Positions 1 to 7,570 of a stretch of 13,433 nt of DNA are shown piece by piece (positions within the stretch are counted from its first letter, which is position 1; each line of letters opens with the position of its first letter). Origin of the DNA: SIG588 sp964515215 (GTDB lineage Bacteria; Bacillota; Clostridia; Oscillospirales; Acutalibacteraceae); NCBI GenBank assembly GCA_964515215.1, contig CAZESL010000060.1:1-13433 (forward strand). Direction: 5' to 3'. A program made the position numbers and the translations under genes. The notes under the pieces were generated by a model, which was given only the letters and a program-made list of their open reading frames with translations, was not told where the DNA came from and did not search any database.

Positions 1-35
1 CGGACACCACATCGCTTTTCGCAGAAACACCCTCA

Positions 36-138
36 CCCCTCTCCGTCGCGGCTCCCCAAAAAACATTCGGTCGGGAGAATGAACGCCCCCTCTCCGTCGC
101 GGCTCCTGAAAAAGCATTTTTGCCGGGAGAATGAACGC
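36..138. repeat. two tandem 51/52-nt repeat units with a third broken copy
   Basis: Unit A is 36-86 and unit B is 87-138, directly abutting. Both begin CCCCTCTCCGTCGCGGCTCC and end GGGAGAATGAACGC; the A/T-rich middles differ. A third, diverged start of the unit (CCCCTCTCCGTCGCG) is at 144-158. The end motif recurs inverted at 289-300 (GCGTTCATTCTC), which suggests a family of mobile or duplicating intergenic elements rather than a simple microsatellite. Confidence 0.75.
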
Positions 139-248
139 GGGTCCCCCTCTCCGTCGCGCCTCGCGCGACACCTTTTCTCCCGAAGACGGGCCCCTTTTGC
201 CCGCTTCGCGGACATTTCCCCCGCGCACGGGGGAATCACCCCGCACGC

Positions 249-270
249 GGGGCGAGGCAAGGGTATAGGA
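249..270. repeat. 22-bp direct repeat, copy 1
   Basis: A 22-bp block starting GGGGCGAGGCAAGGG and ending TATAGGA is repeated exactly at 369-390, 120 bp downstream. A related 11-bp block, CACCTTTTCTC, also occurs at both 169-179 and 354-364. This suggests that a composite element of about 100-200 bp is present in two diverged copies. Confidence 0.75.
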
Positions 271-302
271 GAGGCACGCAAGTTAGGTGCGTTCATTCTC
301 GG

Positions 303-350
303 GAACATCGCCAATACAACTTCGCCAAGCATACGCTTCGGGCGATGTTC
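303..350. repeat. 10-bp inverted repeat
   Basis: GAACATCGCC at 303-312 is perfectly complementary to GGCGATGTTC at 341-350, with a 28-nt loop. No U-tract follows, so it is more likely part of the repeat element than a terminator. Confidence 0.55.
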
Positions 351-368
351 GGCCACCTTTTCTCAAGG

Positions 369-390
369 GGGGCGAGGCAAGGGTATAGGA
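369..390. repeat. 22-bp direct repeat, copy 2
   Basis: Exact second copy of the 22-bp block at 249-270. It directly precedes the A/T-rich region that carries the 15-bp hairpin and the promoter of the SNF2 gene, so it marks the right edge of the repeat mosaic. Confidence 0.75.
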
Positions 391-420
391 TATATTTGCA
401 CTGCGCAAAAATTAAAGGTA

Positions 421-454
421 AAAATGTAGGGGAACATTTGTTCCCCTACATTTT
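421..454. terminator. perfect 15-bp hairpin, possibly a bidirectional terminator
   Basis: AAAATGTAGGGGAAC (421-435), loop ATTT, then GTTCCCCTACATTTT (440-454). The stem is perfect, with A residues on the left arm and T residues on the right, so it could end transcription in either direction. No gene reads into it from within the window. It may insulate the SNF2 promoter from upstream transcription, or it may be another small palindromic repeat. Confidence 0.5.
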
Positions 455-534
455 CATTATAGCCGATATTTTGCGATCTGTCAAGTGCTACGGAGAAATT
501 TTTGAGAAAGAGACATTTCATTTCAACAAACGGG

Positions 535-563
535 TTGTTTCTGCATAAAAACCGTGTTATAAT
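535..563 (+). promoter_or_regulatory. sigma-A-type promoter for the SNF2 helicase gene
   Basis: -35 TTGTTT at 535-540, a 17-bp spacer, and a perfect -10 TATAAT at 558-563. Transcription would start near 570, giving a short leader of about 25 nt before the ribosome-binding site GGAGG (584-588), which lies 7 nt upstream of the ATG at 596. Confidence 0.75.
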
Positions 564-595
564 AAAAAGATACCACACACGACGGAGGCGGCATC

Positions 596-3500
596 ATGGC
601 ACTGTTTTCACTCAAAAAAATTGCGGCGCTCGCCGCAGGTAAACAAGCCTATCTGCGCGGGGTCGCACTGTACAACGCAGGGGCGGTGTCTCACCTGACC
701 GTCTCGGCGGGCGACACCTGTGCCGAGCGGGTGTGCGCCCGCGTTGCCGACCGCGCCGCCGACGGTGCCTTTGACGTGGAGATCGGCTTCAACACGGCGG
801 GCGATGCCGTGTTTTTCGGATGCGATTGTGCCGCCCGCGAACAGGGTGCCTGCAAACACGTAGTCGCGGCACTGACCCACAAGTATTACCGCGATATGCT
901 CGGCACGAGCGAACCTTCCAAAAACCTACCCACCAAAGAAGATCCCGTGGTCGGACGGCTGCTCGACGGCTACTGGCAGGAAGCACGGCGGGCGGTGCAA
1001 GCGGGTATGCACGGCGGTGTGCGCCTGCTGTTTACCCTGCATCCCGACAGTGCCGCCCCCACCCTCTCCCTGCAACTGGAGAGTGCCGACGGGCACCGTT
1101 ACGCGGTCAAAGACATTACGAAATTCTGTGAACACATGGCAAACGGTGAGGAAGTTACCTACGGGGCGCACCTGACCCTCGTGCACCATCCCGAAGCCTT
1201 CACGGCGGACAGCCGTCCTCTGCTTCGGTTGGTGCGGGCGGCGGCAGACGGCCGCGCACGACGGCAGTTGCCGCTCTCTCCTCTCGTGCTGGACCGTCTG
1301 TTTTCACTGTACGAAGGGCAGGAGATCGCGACGGGGGCGAAAACGGCGCGTTTTTTGCGGCAGGATCCGCCCGTCACCCTAACGGTGAAAGAGGAGGATG
1401 AAGCGCTCACCCTCACCGCCCCGCCGTTTTCTGCCACGTACGGAGAAGAGACACTGTACCTTTTGTGGGGAAACGCGTTGTACGCCGCTTCGCCTGCGTG
1501 TACCGCCGCGGTGCGCGGTCTGCTTGCGGCACTGATGCAAGCGGGCGGCACGCTGCACTTGTCGAAGGGGGACCTCGCCGCCTTTTGCGGACGGGTATTG
1601 CCGCAAGTGGAACGGTTCGTCACCTTTGCGGGCGATACCGCGTCGCTCTCTGCCCACCGACCGCACGCCTTGCAGGCGGCGGTGTATCTTGACCGTGACG
1701 GGGAGCAACTCACCGCGCGGGTGGAGTTTGCTTACGGTAACCGTCTGTATCCCGCCGACAGCGGTGACCCCGCCGCCGACGGGGTGCGCGACCCGCTTGC
1801 GGAATGGCGGGTACTGACCGCGGTGGCACAGGTGTTCCCGCTGCGGGGGGAAGACGGCATTTTCCGCCTCACCGAGACCGACGACGGACTGTTTGACCTG
1901 CTTGCGGACGGAGTGGTGCTGTTGCAGGACTACGCCACCGTTTATATGAGCGACCGCTTTCGCACCGCCCGCCTGGTGGCACCGCCCGCCGTGTCGGTCG
2001 GCGTGCGCCTGAATGCGGGATTACTGGAGCTGGATCTGGATCTCGGCGGGTTTGATCCCGCCGAACTGGGCGAGTTGCTTGCTTCTTACCGCGCACGCCG
2101 ACGGTATCACCGCCTGCGTTCGGGCGATTTTCTCTCGCTGGATGATCCCGCACTATTGGGACTTATGCGGCTGGGTGACGGGCTCGGTGTATCCGACCGC
2201 CGACTGCAAAGCGGACAGATCAGCGTGCCTGCCTTCCGTGCCCCGTTTGTGGACAGGGTGCTGAAAGAGGCACCCGCCGTGGGCTACACCCGTGACGAAG
2301 CGGCACGCGCCCTGCTTCGCGCGATCAAAGCAGTGGAACACACCGAATACGCCGTGCCCGAAACGCTTGCGGGCACCTTGCGCGGGTATCAGCGCACGGG
2401 ATTCCGCTGGTTGCGCACGATGGAAGAATACGGCTTCGGCGGGATTCTGGCGGACGATATGGGTCTCGGTAAAACGGTACAGATGATCACCCTGTTTTTG
2501 GATGCCGCCGCCCGCGGCATCACCGCCCCGTCGTTGGTGGTGTGTCCCGCATCGCTGGTACTCAACTGGGAAAGTGAGTTGCACCGCTTCGCCCCGTCGC
2601 TCACGGTGCGTACGGTGGTGGGCGACAGCGCCGCCCGTGCCGCACTGCTGAATAACGTGGGTGAGGGCGAAATTTTAGTCACGTCGTACGACCTTCTCAA
2701 GCGCGACAGCGCTCTGTACGACGCCCTCACCTTCCATTACGCCGTGCTGGACGAAGCGCAGTACATCAAAAATCATAACACCCAAAACGCCCGTGCGGTA
2801 AAGGCACTGCACACGGCACAGCGGTTTGCGCTGACGGGTACGCCCGTGGAAAACCGTTTGAGCGAACTGTGGAGCATCTTTGATTTTCTGATGCCGGGAT
2901 TCCTGTTTTCCTACCAGAAATTCCGTGAGCGGTTTGAACTGCCCGCCGTGCGGGACGGCGACCGTGAAGCGCTCGCCGCCCTTTCGCGTATGTGCGCGCC
3001 GTTTCTCTTGCGCCGCTTAAAGCGGGACGTGTTGGAGGAATTGCCCCCGAAGACCGAGACCGAGCGGCGTATCCCGCTGGGCGAAACGCAGCGGAAGACC
3101 TACGCCGCCGCCGCACTCGCCATGCGGGAAGAGTTACAGCAAAACGGCACTCCCACCCGTTTGCAGGCGCTGACCATGCTGACGCGTCTGCGCCAGATCT
3201 GTTGCGATCCCTCGCTGTGCTACGAGAATTATCACGGCGAGAGCGCCAAACTCGAAGGCTGTCTCGAACTGGTGCGGGAAGCGGTGGAAACGGGTCACCG
3301 CGTTCTGCTGTTTTCGCAGTTTACCTCCATGCTGGCGATACTGGAAAAACGGCTTGCCGCCGAGCAGATCCCGTTCTACACCCTGCAGGGTTCCACCCCG
3401 CGGGAAAAGCGTGCCGCGATGGTGGCGGCATTCGGCCGTGAGGACGGCGCGCCCGTCTTCCTCATCTCGCTGAAGGCGGGCGGCACGGGGCTCAATCTCA

Positions 3501-3754
3501 CCACCGCCGACGTGGTCATACACTACGACCCGTGGTGGAACGTCGCCGCACAAAATCAGGCGTCCGACCGCGCTCACCGCATCGGGCAACAGCGCCCCGT
3601 GCAGGTGTATAAACTGATTGCGGAAGGCACCGTGGAAGAGAAGATCACCGCCTTACAGCACGCAAAGCAGTCGCTTGCCGATGCGGTGGTGCACACCGAC
3701 GGGCTGTCCCTCTCGGCACTCAGCGACAACGAGCTGTTGCAGTTGCTCACGTGA
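596..3754 (+). CDS. SWIM zinc-finger SNF2-family DEAD/DEAH-box helicase
   Basis: A 1052-residue SWI2/SNF2 ATPase, the class of dsDNA translocases that remodel protein-DNA complexes. The N-terminus has a SWIM zinc finger (C76-x-C78 ... C86-x-H88). A long central region of about 100-570 is probably the bacterial SNF2-associated domain. The ATPase follows: Walker A D621-MGLGKT627, DEAQ box 719-722, motif III LTGTP 746-750, and a C-terminal helicase lobe with FSQFTSML, KAGGTGLNL and the arginine-finger motif DRAHRIGQ at 991-998. All catalytic motifs look intact and the length fits the family. The ATG at 596 has a good Shine-Dalgarno site and its own promoter. It stands alone with no nuclease or methyltransferase beside it, so a housekeeping chromatin or repair role is more likely than a defence island. 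Its cellular target is unknown. Confidence 0.95.
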   Translation: MALFSLKKIAALAAGKQAYLRGVALYNAGAVSHLTVSAGDTCAERVCARVADRAADGAFDVEIGFNTAGDAVFFGCDCAAREQGACKHVVAALTHKYYRDMLGTSEPSKNLPTKEDPVVGRLLDGYWQEARRAVQAGMHGGVRLLFTLHPDSAAPTLSLQLESADGHRYAVKDITKFCEHMANGEEVTYGAHLTLVHHPEAFTADSRPLLRLVRAAADGRARRQLPLSPLVLDRLFSLYEGQEIATGAKTARFLRQDPPVTLTVKEEDEALTLTAPPFSATYGEETLYLLWGNALYAASPACTAAVRGLLAALMQAGGTLHLSKGDLAAFCGRVLPQVERFVTFAGDTASLSAHRPHALQAAVYLDRDGEQLTARVEFAYGNRLYPADSGDPAADGVRDPLAEWRVLTAVAQVFPLRGEDGIFRLTETDDGLFDLLADGVVLLQDYATVYMSDRFRTARLVAPPAVSVGVRLNAGLLELDLDLGGFDPAELGELLASYRARRRYHRLRSGDFLSLDDPALLGLMRLGDGLGVSDRRLQSGQISVPAFRAPFVDRVLKEAPAVGYTRDEAARALLRAIKAVEHTEYAVPETLAGTLRGYQRTGFRWLRTMEEYGFGGILADDMGLGKTVQMITLFLDAAARGITAPSLVVCPASLVLNWESELHRFAPSLTVRTVVGDSAARAALLNNVGEGEILVTSYDLLKRDSALYDALTFHYAVLDEAQYIKNHNTQNARAVKALHTAQRFALTGTPVENRLSELWSIFDFLMPGFLFSYQKFRERFELPAVRDGDREALAALSRMCAPFLLRRLKRDVLEELPPKTETERRIPLGETQRKTYAAAALAMREELQQNGTPTRLQALTMLTRLRQICCDPSLCYENYHGESAKLEGCLELVREAVETGHRVLLFSQFTSMLAILEKRLAAEQIPFYTLQGSTPREKRAAMVAAFGREDGAPVFLISLKAGGTGLNLTTADVVIHYDPWWNVAAQNQASDRAHRIGQQRPVQVYKLIAEGTVEEKITALQHAKQSLADAVVHTDGLSLSALSDNELLQLLT

Positions 3755-3768
3755 TTTTTCAATACGGT

Positions 3769-3785
3769 TAGTATAATTTAAACTA
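3769..3785. promoter_or_regulatory. -10 box inside a 17-bp palindrome: promoter/operator of the sirohaem-importer operon
   Basis: TAGTATAATTTAAACTA is symmetric at 7 of 8 base pairs around T3777, and it contains a perfect -10 hexamer TATAAT (3772-3777). No good -35 lies 16-18 bp upstream. A promoter with its -10 buried in a dyad is typical of repressor control. The palindrome can be read as 7-1-7 like Fur-family boxes, but its sequence does not match the Fur consensus, so the regulator is not identified. A second small dyad, AAAACG-TG-CGTTTT, lies at 3795-3808. No riboswitch is evident in the short leader. Confidence 0.45.
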
Positions 3786-3877
3786 TATATCACAAAAACG
3801 TGCGTTTTCCGTTTTGCTACCCCCTTGCTTTAAGGCGGTCGGCGTGCGAAAAGCGCGCAACGAACGAGGTGTTTGTT

Positions 3878-4807
3878 ATGACAAAATTGACGGCAGAACA
3901 GGTATCATCGGTGAAAGGACGGGGCTTTTTACGCAACCGCGGGACCGACTGCTTTTCGGGGCGCATCGTCCCGCGCGGGTGTGTGTTTTCCGCCGAGGAA
4001 CTGACGGCGGTTGCCGAGTTTGCCCGCCGTTTCGGCAGCGGGCGGGTGGCGTTTACCTCGCGTTTGAATGTCGAAGTATCGGGTATTCCGTTCGACCGCA
4101 TTGAGGATGCCGAGGCTTTTGCCGCGGCACACGGGTTGGCCTTCGGCGGCACGGGGGCCAAAGTGCGCCCCGTGACCGCGTGTAAAGGGACCACCTGCGT
4201 GTTCGGTAATTTTGACACGCAAGAGATGGCGCGCCGTATCCACGATGCGTTTTACATCGGTTGGAAGAACGTGTCTCTCCCGCACAAATTCAAGATCGGT
4301 ATCGGCGGTTGCCCGAACAGTTGTATGAAACCCTCGCTGAACGACTTCGGCGTGGAAGGACATCGCCTGCCCGCGGTGAACGAAAAAAACTGCCGCGGTT
4401 GCAAGGTATGTGCGGTCACGAATGCCTGCCCCGTAAAAGCGGCAACGGTGGAAGACGGAAAAGTTCAACTTTCGGACGGTTGCATCACCTGCGGCGTGTG
4501 TACCGCCCGCTGTCCGTTCGGAGCGGTGACGGGTGACGAGGTACGGTACCGCATTTTTGTGGGCGGCACGTGGGGCAAGACCACCCGCATGGGCACCCCG
4601 CTCTCGCGCATGGTGACCGCCGACGAGGTACTGCCTCTGCTTGAAAAGACGTTGCTCTGGTACCGCGAAAACGGTTATCAAAAAGAACGGCTCGGTAAAA
4701 CGGTGGATCGCTTGGGTGTCGAAGCGCTTGAGGCGGCGCTGTGGGGAGACGATCTGCCCGCCCGCCGCGCGGAGATCCTTGCCGCCCCGTTGCAGGTGGC
4801 ACCGTGA
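3878..4807 (+). CDS. small sirohaem/[4Fe-4S] nitrite- or sulfite-reductase-like protein with a two-cluster ferredoxin domain
   Basis: 309 residues from ATG 3878, chosen because GAGGTG at 3866-3871 lies 6 nt upstream; the frame stays open to 3800 but without such a site. Residues 1-90 look like the NIR_SIR ferredoxin-like half domain. The sirohaem-[4Fe-4S] binding cysteines are C102-x4-C107 and C145-x3-C149; the first pair is one residue closer than the usual C-x5-C. A bacterial ferredoxin insert follows, with C172-x2-C175-x2-C178-x5-C184-P and C202-x2-C205-x2-C208-x3-C212-P, enough for two [4Fe-4S] clusters. This is the compact cytoplasmic architecture of AsrC/Dsr-like proteins in anaerobes. 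The substrate (sulfite, nitrite or another) cannot be told. The stop overlaps the start of the importer lipoprotein by 4 bp, implying coupled expression with a metal-chelate or tetrapyrrole importer. Confidence 0.85.
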   Translation: MTKLTAEQVSSVKGRGFLRNRGTDCFSGRIVPRGCVFSAEELTAVAEFARRFGSGRVAFTSRLNVEVSGIPFDRIEDAEAFAAAHGLAFGGTGAKVRPVTACKGTTCVFGNFDTQEMARRIHDAFYIGWKNVSLPHKFKIGIGGCPNSCMKPSLNDFGVEGHRLPAVNEKNCRGCKVCAVTNACPVKAATVEDGKVQLSDGCITCGVCTARCPFGAVTGDEVRYRIFVGGTWGKTTRMGTPLSRMVTADEVLPLLEKTLLWYRENGYQKERLGKTVDRLGVEALEAALWGDDLPARRAEILAAPLQVAP

Positions 4808-5730
4808 GACGCCTTTGGGGAGTTCTGGCCGCACTGTTGTTTCTTTGCGGATGTACCCCCGCCGTCACCCCGCCCGAAACCGCTTGGTCCTACACTTTTA
4901 CCGATGATGTGGGAGCCGCCGTCACCGTGACGTCGCTCGGTCGCGTGGCGGTGCTGTACGGCTCATTTGCCGAAACGTGGGTGCTGGGCGGCGGCACGCT
5001 TTGTGCCGCAACCGACGATTACGTGACCGAGCGCGGCGGAGATACCGACGGTGTAACGGTGGTCGGCACGGTAAAAGAGCCGAACGTCGAGACCCTTCTC
5101 TCCCTCTCCCCGACGTTGGTCATTCTCTCGGCGGACATTGCCGCGCACCAAACGGTAGCGGATACGTTGCGGCAGATGCAGATCCCTACGGCATGTATGC
5201 GGGTGGACGCATTTGAAGACTACTACCGTTTTTTAGGGATCGTCACCGATATGACCGGTCGGGCAGATCTGTTTCAAACGCACGGTATCGACGTAAAACA
5301 CGAGATCGAAGCGGTCAAGGATGCGGTAGCGGGCAAGGACGCTCCGTCGGTGCTGTTGTTGCGCGCGTATTCCACCGGTGTGAAGGTGAAGGCGACCGAT
5401 AACTTCGCGGGTGTGATGCTGGAAGAGCTCGGCGGTGAGCACATCACCGCCCGCTATCCCTCGCTGTTGCAGGAACTCAGCATCGAAGCGGTCCTCGCCG
5501 CCGACCCCACACACATCTTTGTCTCCACGATGGGAGATGAAGCCGCCGCCCTCGCCACACTCGAAAACGCGCTGTACCGCTCCCCTGCGTGGCAGAGTCT
5601 GACGGCGGTGAAGGAGGGGCGGGTACATCTCTTGCCGAAAGAGCTGTTTCATTATAAACCCAACGCCCGTTGGGGAGAAAGTTATCGCTTTTTGGCGGAA
5701 CGACTGTACGGTGAGGGGGTGACGGCGTGA
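4804..5730 (+). CDS. ABC-type iron-siderophore/haem/cobalamin substrate-binding lipoprotein
   Basis: 308 residues from GTG 4804, which overlaps the upstream TGA (GTGA). AGGTGG at 4794-4799 serves as ribosome-binding site. The longer frame from 4741 would put a GC-coded extension before the signal peptide and is rejected. The N-terminus is a lipoprotein signal: RR, a hydrophobic stretch, then lipobox L14-C-G-C17, so Cys17 is the likely lipidated residue. The mature part resembles the FepB/BtuF class (periplasmic binding protein family 2), with GRVAVLYGSFAETWVLGGG and a later VETLLSLSPTLVILS segment that is typical of the family. It would capture a metal chelate or corrinoid outside the membrane and deliver it to the permease encoded next. 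The ligand is not evident from sequence. Confidence 0.85.
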   Translation: MRRLWGVLAALLFLCGCTPAVTPPETAWSYTFTDDVGAAVTVTSLGRVAVLYGSFAETWVLGGGTLCAATDDYVTERGGDTDGVTVVGTVKEPNVETLLSLSPTLVILSADIAAHQTVADTLRQMQIPTACMRVDAFEDYYRFLGIVTDMTGRADLFQTHGIDVKHEIEAVKDAVAGKDAPSVLLLRAYSTGVKVKATDNFAGVMLEELGGEHITARYPSLLQELSIEAVLAADPTHIFVSTMGDEAAALATLENALYRSPAWQSLTAVKEGRVHLLPKELFHYKPNARWGESYRFLAERLYGEGVTA

Positions 5731-6719
5731 GACGTACCGTCCCGTTGTTTACCCTTTTGATTGCCGCACTGTCGGCGGCGATCGCCGCGGGGTTGGCATT
5801 CGGCGCCACACCGCTTTCCTTTTCGGAATGCCTGCACGCGATCGCAACGTGGGACACGGCATCGGTCGCGTGGCGGGTACTGTTCTACGTGCGCTTGCCG
5901 CGGGTGGCGGCCGCCCTGCTTGCCGGTGCGGCACTCGCTGTGAGCGGCACACTGATCCAAGGGGTACTGCACAACCCGCTCGCAGGGCCGAACCTGCTCG
6001 GCATCAACGCGGGCGCGGGTTTCGGTGCCGTGCTCGTCATGGCGCTGTTTCCCGCGGCCGTCGCGGCGGTGCCGCTCGCCGCGTTTGGCGGTGCGCTTTT
6101 TTCGGCGGGGGTGATCCTACTGCTCGCGGGTCGGAAACGCTGCGGGCGGGTCACCGTCATCCTGGCGGGCGTGGCGGTCGGCAGTATCTTTTCGGCGGGG
6201 ATCGATCTTGTGAAGACCGTTGTTCCCGATCTGGCCCTGGATGCGCAATCCTTTTTGATCGGCGGTCTTGCGGGTGTGTCACTCTCCCGTCTTTTTCCCG
6301 CCGCCGTCTGTATTGCCGCGGGACTGATGGCGGCGATCGTCACCGCCCGTGCGGCGGATATTCTCGCGCTCGGTGAGATGGCCGCCGCTGCGCTCGGTAT
6401 GCGGGTGCGTACCACGCGCCTCTGGTTACTTGCCACGGCGGCGTTACTCGCGGGGGCGGCGGTCAGTTTTGCCGGATTGCTCGGTTTCGTAGGGCTACTG
6501 GTACCGCACGTGATGCGCCGCTTTGCAGGCAACCTGCACCGCCGTTTGATCCCCGCCGCGGCACTGGGCGGCGGCACCTTCGTGTTGCTGTGCGATCTTA
6601 TCAGCCGCACGCTGTTCGCACCGTATGAGTTACCCGTCGGTATCGTGATGTCGGCGGTCGGTGCGCCGTGTTTCCTTATGCTGTTACTGGGATATAAGCG
6701 AAAGGAGGGGGACGTATGA
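5727..6719 (+). CDS. FecCD/BtuC-family ABC importer permease
   Basis: 330 residues, highly hydrophobic throughout, consistent with the usual ten membrane segments. It carries family hallmarks: R56-LPRV near residue 57, then A-L-A-V-S-G-T-L-I-Q near 70-78, and NPLAGPNLLGINAGAG at 83-98. A cytoplasmic ALGEMAAAALGM stretch near residues 210-222 matches the loop that contacts the ATPase. The GTG start at 5727 overlaps the upstream stop by 4 bp, and GAGGGGG (5713-5719) lies 7 nt upstream. Only one permease gene is present, so a BtuC-like homodimer is expected. The gene ends in an ATGA overlap with the ATPase gene. Confidence 0.92.
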   Translation: MRRTVPLFTLLIAALSAAIAAGLAFGATPLSFSECLHAIATWDTASVAWRVLFYVRLPRVAAALLAGAALAVSGTLIQGVLHNPLAGPNLLGINAGAGFGAVLVMALFPAAVAAVPLAAFGGALFSAGVILLLAGRKRCGRVTVILAGVAVGSIFSAGIDLVKTVVPDLALDAQSFLIGGLAGVSLSRLFPAAVCIAAGLMAAIVTARAADILALGEMAAAALGMRVRTTRLWLLATAALLAGAAVSFAGLLGFVGLLVPHVMRRFAGNLHRRLIPAAALGGGTFVLLCDLISRTLFAPYELPVGIVMSAVGAPCFLMLLLGYKRKEGDV

Positions 6720-7465
6720 TCCGTGTAACCGATCTTTCGGCCGGATACCGCAAAGAACCCATCCTCCGTGATCTGTCGCTTTCGATTCCCGCAGGACACA
6801 TTACCGTATTGCTCGGTGTCAACGGCAGCGGGAAGACCACCCTTTTGAAAACGCTCGCGGGATTGCTTCCCGCGCGTACAGGGCAGATCTTGCTCGGTGG
6901 GAGATCGCTCGACGCTTTTTCGCCCCGTGAGCGGGCGTCTGCCGTCGCGTTTATGCCGCAGACCCGTCCGACTCCCGTACTCACGGCAGAACAACTGCTC
7001 TCCTGCGCACGCTACCCTCACGTCGGGCTTTCCCACACACTGCGAAAGGAGGATCGCGCCGCCATCGCACGGGCGATCGATCTGTGTGATATTACACCGT
7101 TGCTCTCCCGTGACATCGCCACCCTTTCGGGCGGTGAACAACAGCGGGTATACCTCGCGGCGGCACTGGCGCAGGGCGCGTCCGTCCTGTTGCTGGACGA
7201 ACCGACCGCCCATCTGGATGCGGCGGCGGCTTTCACATGTGCGGCGCTGCTTCGCCGCCTGCGGGACGAGGGGGTCACCGTTGCGGCGGCGATGCACGAC
7301 CTACCGCTGGCGCTGTCGTTGGCCGATCGCGTGGTGGTAATACAAAACGGCACGGTCATTTTTGAAGGAACTCCCGACGCCGCCGTGGAGAGCGACGCGC
7401 TCGCCCGCGCGTTCGGCGTGCGTGTTACCCGTCATACCGATGGCTACGCCGTGTTGCCGTTGTAA
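6716..7465 (+). CDS. ABC importer ATPase, FecE/FepC/BtuD class
   Basis: 249 residues. Walker A GVNGSGKT at 34-41, Q-loop Q82, signature LSGGEQQ at 137-143, Walker B LLLDEP at 158-163 with catalytic E162, and the switch histidine H194 are all present, so it should be active. It powers uptake through the permease encoded just upstream. ATG 6716 overlaps the permease stop and has a very strong site, AAAGGAGGGG, at 6701-6710. It is the last gene of the sirohaem-importer operon and is followed 13 bp later by a terminator. Confidence 0.95.
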   Translation: MIRVTDLSAGYRKEPILRDLSLSIPAGHITVLLGVNGSGKTTLLKTLAGLLPARTGQILLGGRSLDAFSPRERASAVAFMPQTRPTPVLTAEQLLSCARYPHVGLSHTLRKEDRAAIARAIDLCDITPLLSRDIATLSGGEQQRVYLAAALAQGASVLLLDEPTAHLDAAAAFTCAALLRRLRDEGVTVAAAMHDLPLALSLADRVVVIQNGTVIFEGTPDAAVESDALARAFGVRVTRHTDGYAVLPL

Positions 7466-7478
7466 ACAAGGACTCCAT

Positions 7479-7517
7479 AAAAAACAAGCGTCTTCTCATG
7501 GGAAACGCTTGTTTTTT
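7479..7517. terminator. intrinsic terminator, probably bidirectional, between convergent genes
   Basis: AAAAAACAAGCGT (7479-7491), a 13-nt loop, and ACGCTTGTTTTTT (7505-7517). The T-run ends the + strand importer operon; the A-run on the other arm gives a U-tract for the minus-strand gene that ends at 7571. Position and symmetry fit a shared terminator. Confidence 0.85.
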
Positions 7518-7570
7518 GTTATATTTTCTTCTCGTATTACAAATAGTATTAACTTGCAAAAACCTACCCC

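Larger units (their letters stand above)
1..420. other. gene-free, repeat-rich intergenic stretch
   Basis: No credible gene is visible on either strand. The open frames here are produced by GC-rich repeats; the minus-strand frame, for example, just repeats an RDGEG-like peptide. The stretch holds tandem 51/52-nt units, a direct repeat 120 bp apart, small GC hairpins (TTCCCCC/GGGGGAA at 216-222 and 229-235; CCCCGC/GCGGGG around 239-252) and a 10-bp inverted repeat. This mosaic looks like decayed REP- or MITE-like intergenic elements. Whether the first bases are the tail of a gene outside the window cannot be told. Confidence 0.7.

Noticed and set aside
33..356. 107-codon minus-strand frame with RDGEG repeats
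   Set aside because: The peptide repeat only reflects the tandem 51/52-nt DNA repeat, and there is no promoter or ribosome-binding site.
3755..3877. Cobalamin or other riboswitch upstream of the importer operon
   Set aside because: Only 123 bp are available and no conserved riboswitch box is recognisable; the palindromic promoter is a better explanation for control.
4741..4803. Upstream GTG start for the substrate-binding lipoprotein
   Set aside because: It would add 21 residues before the signal peptide and overlap the reductase gene by 67 bp. GTG 4804 gives a clean lipoprotein signal and a 4-bp overlap like the other operon junctions.
3929..4834. 301-codon minus-strand frame
   Set aside because: It is antisense to the sirohaem protein, whose cysteine motifs are complete.
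5885..7297. 470-codon minus-strand frame
   Set aside because: It is the antisense of the permease and ATPase genes, which have intact motifs and overlapping starts. GC-rich DNA commonly leaves such shadows open.
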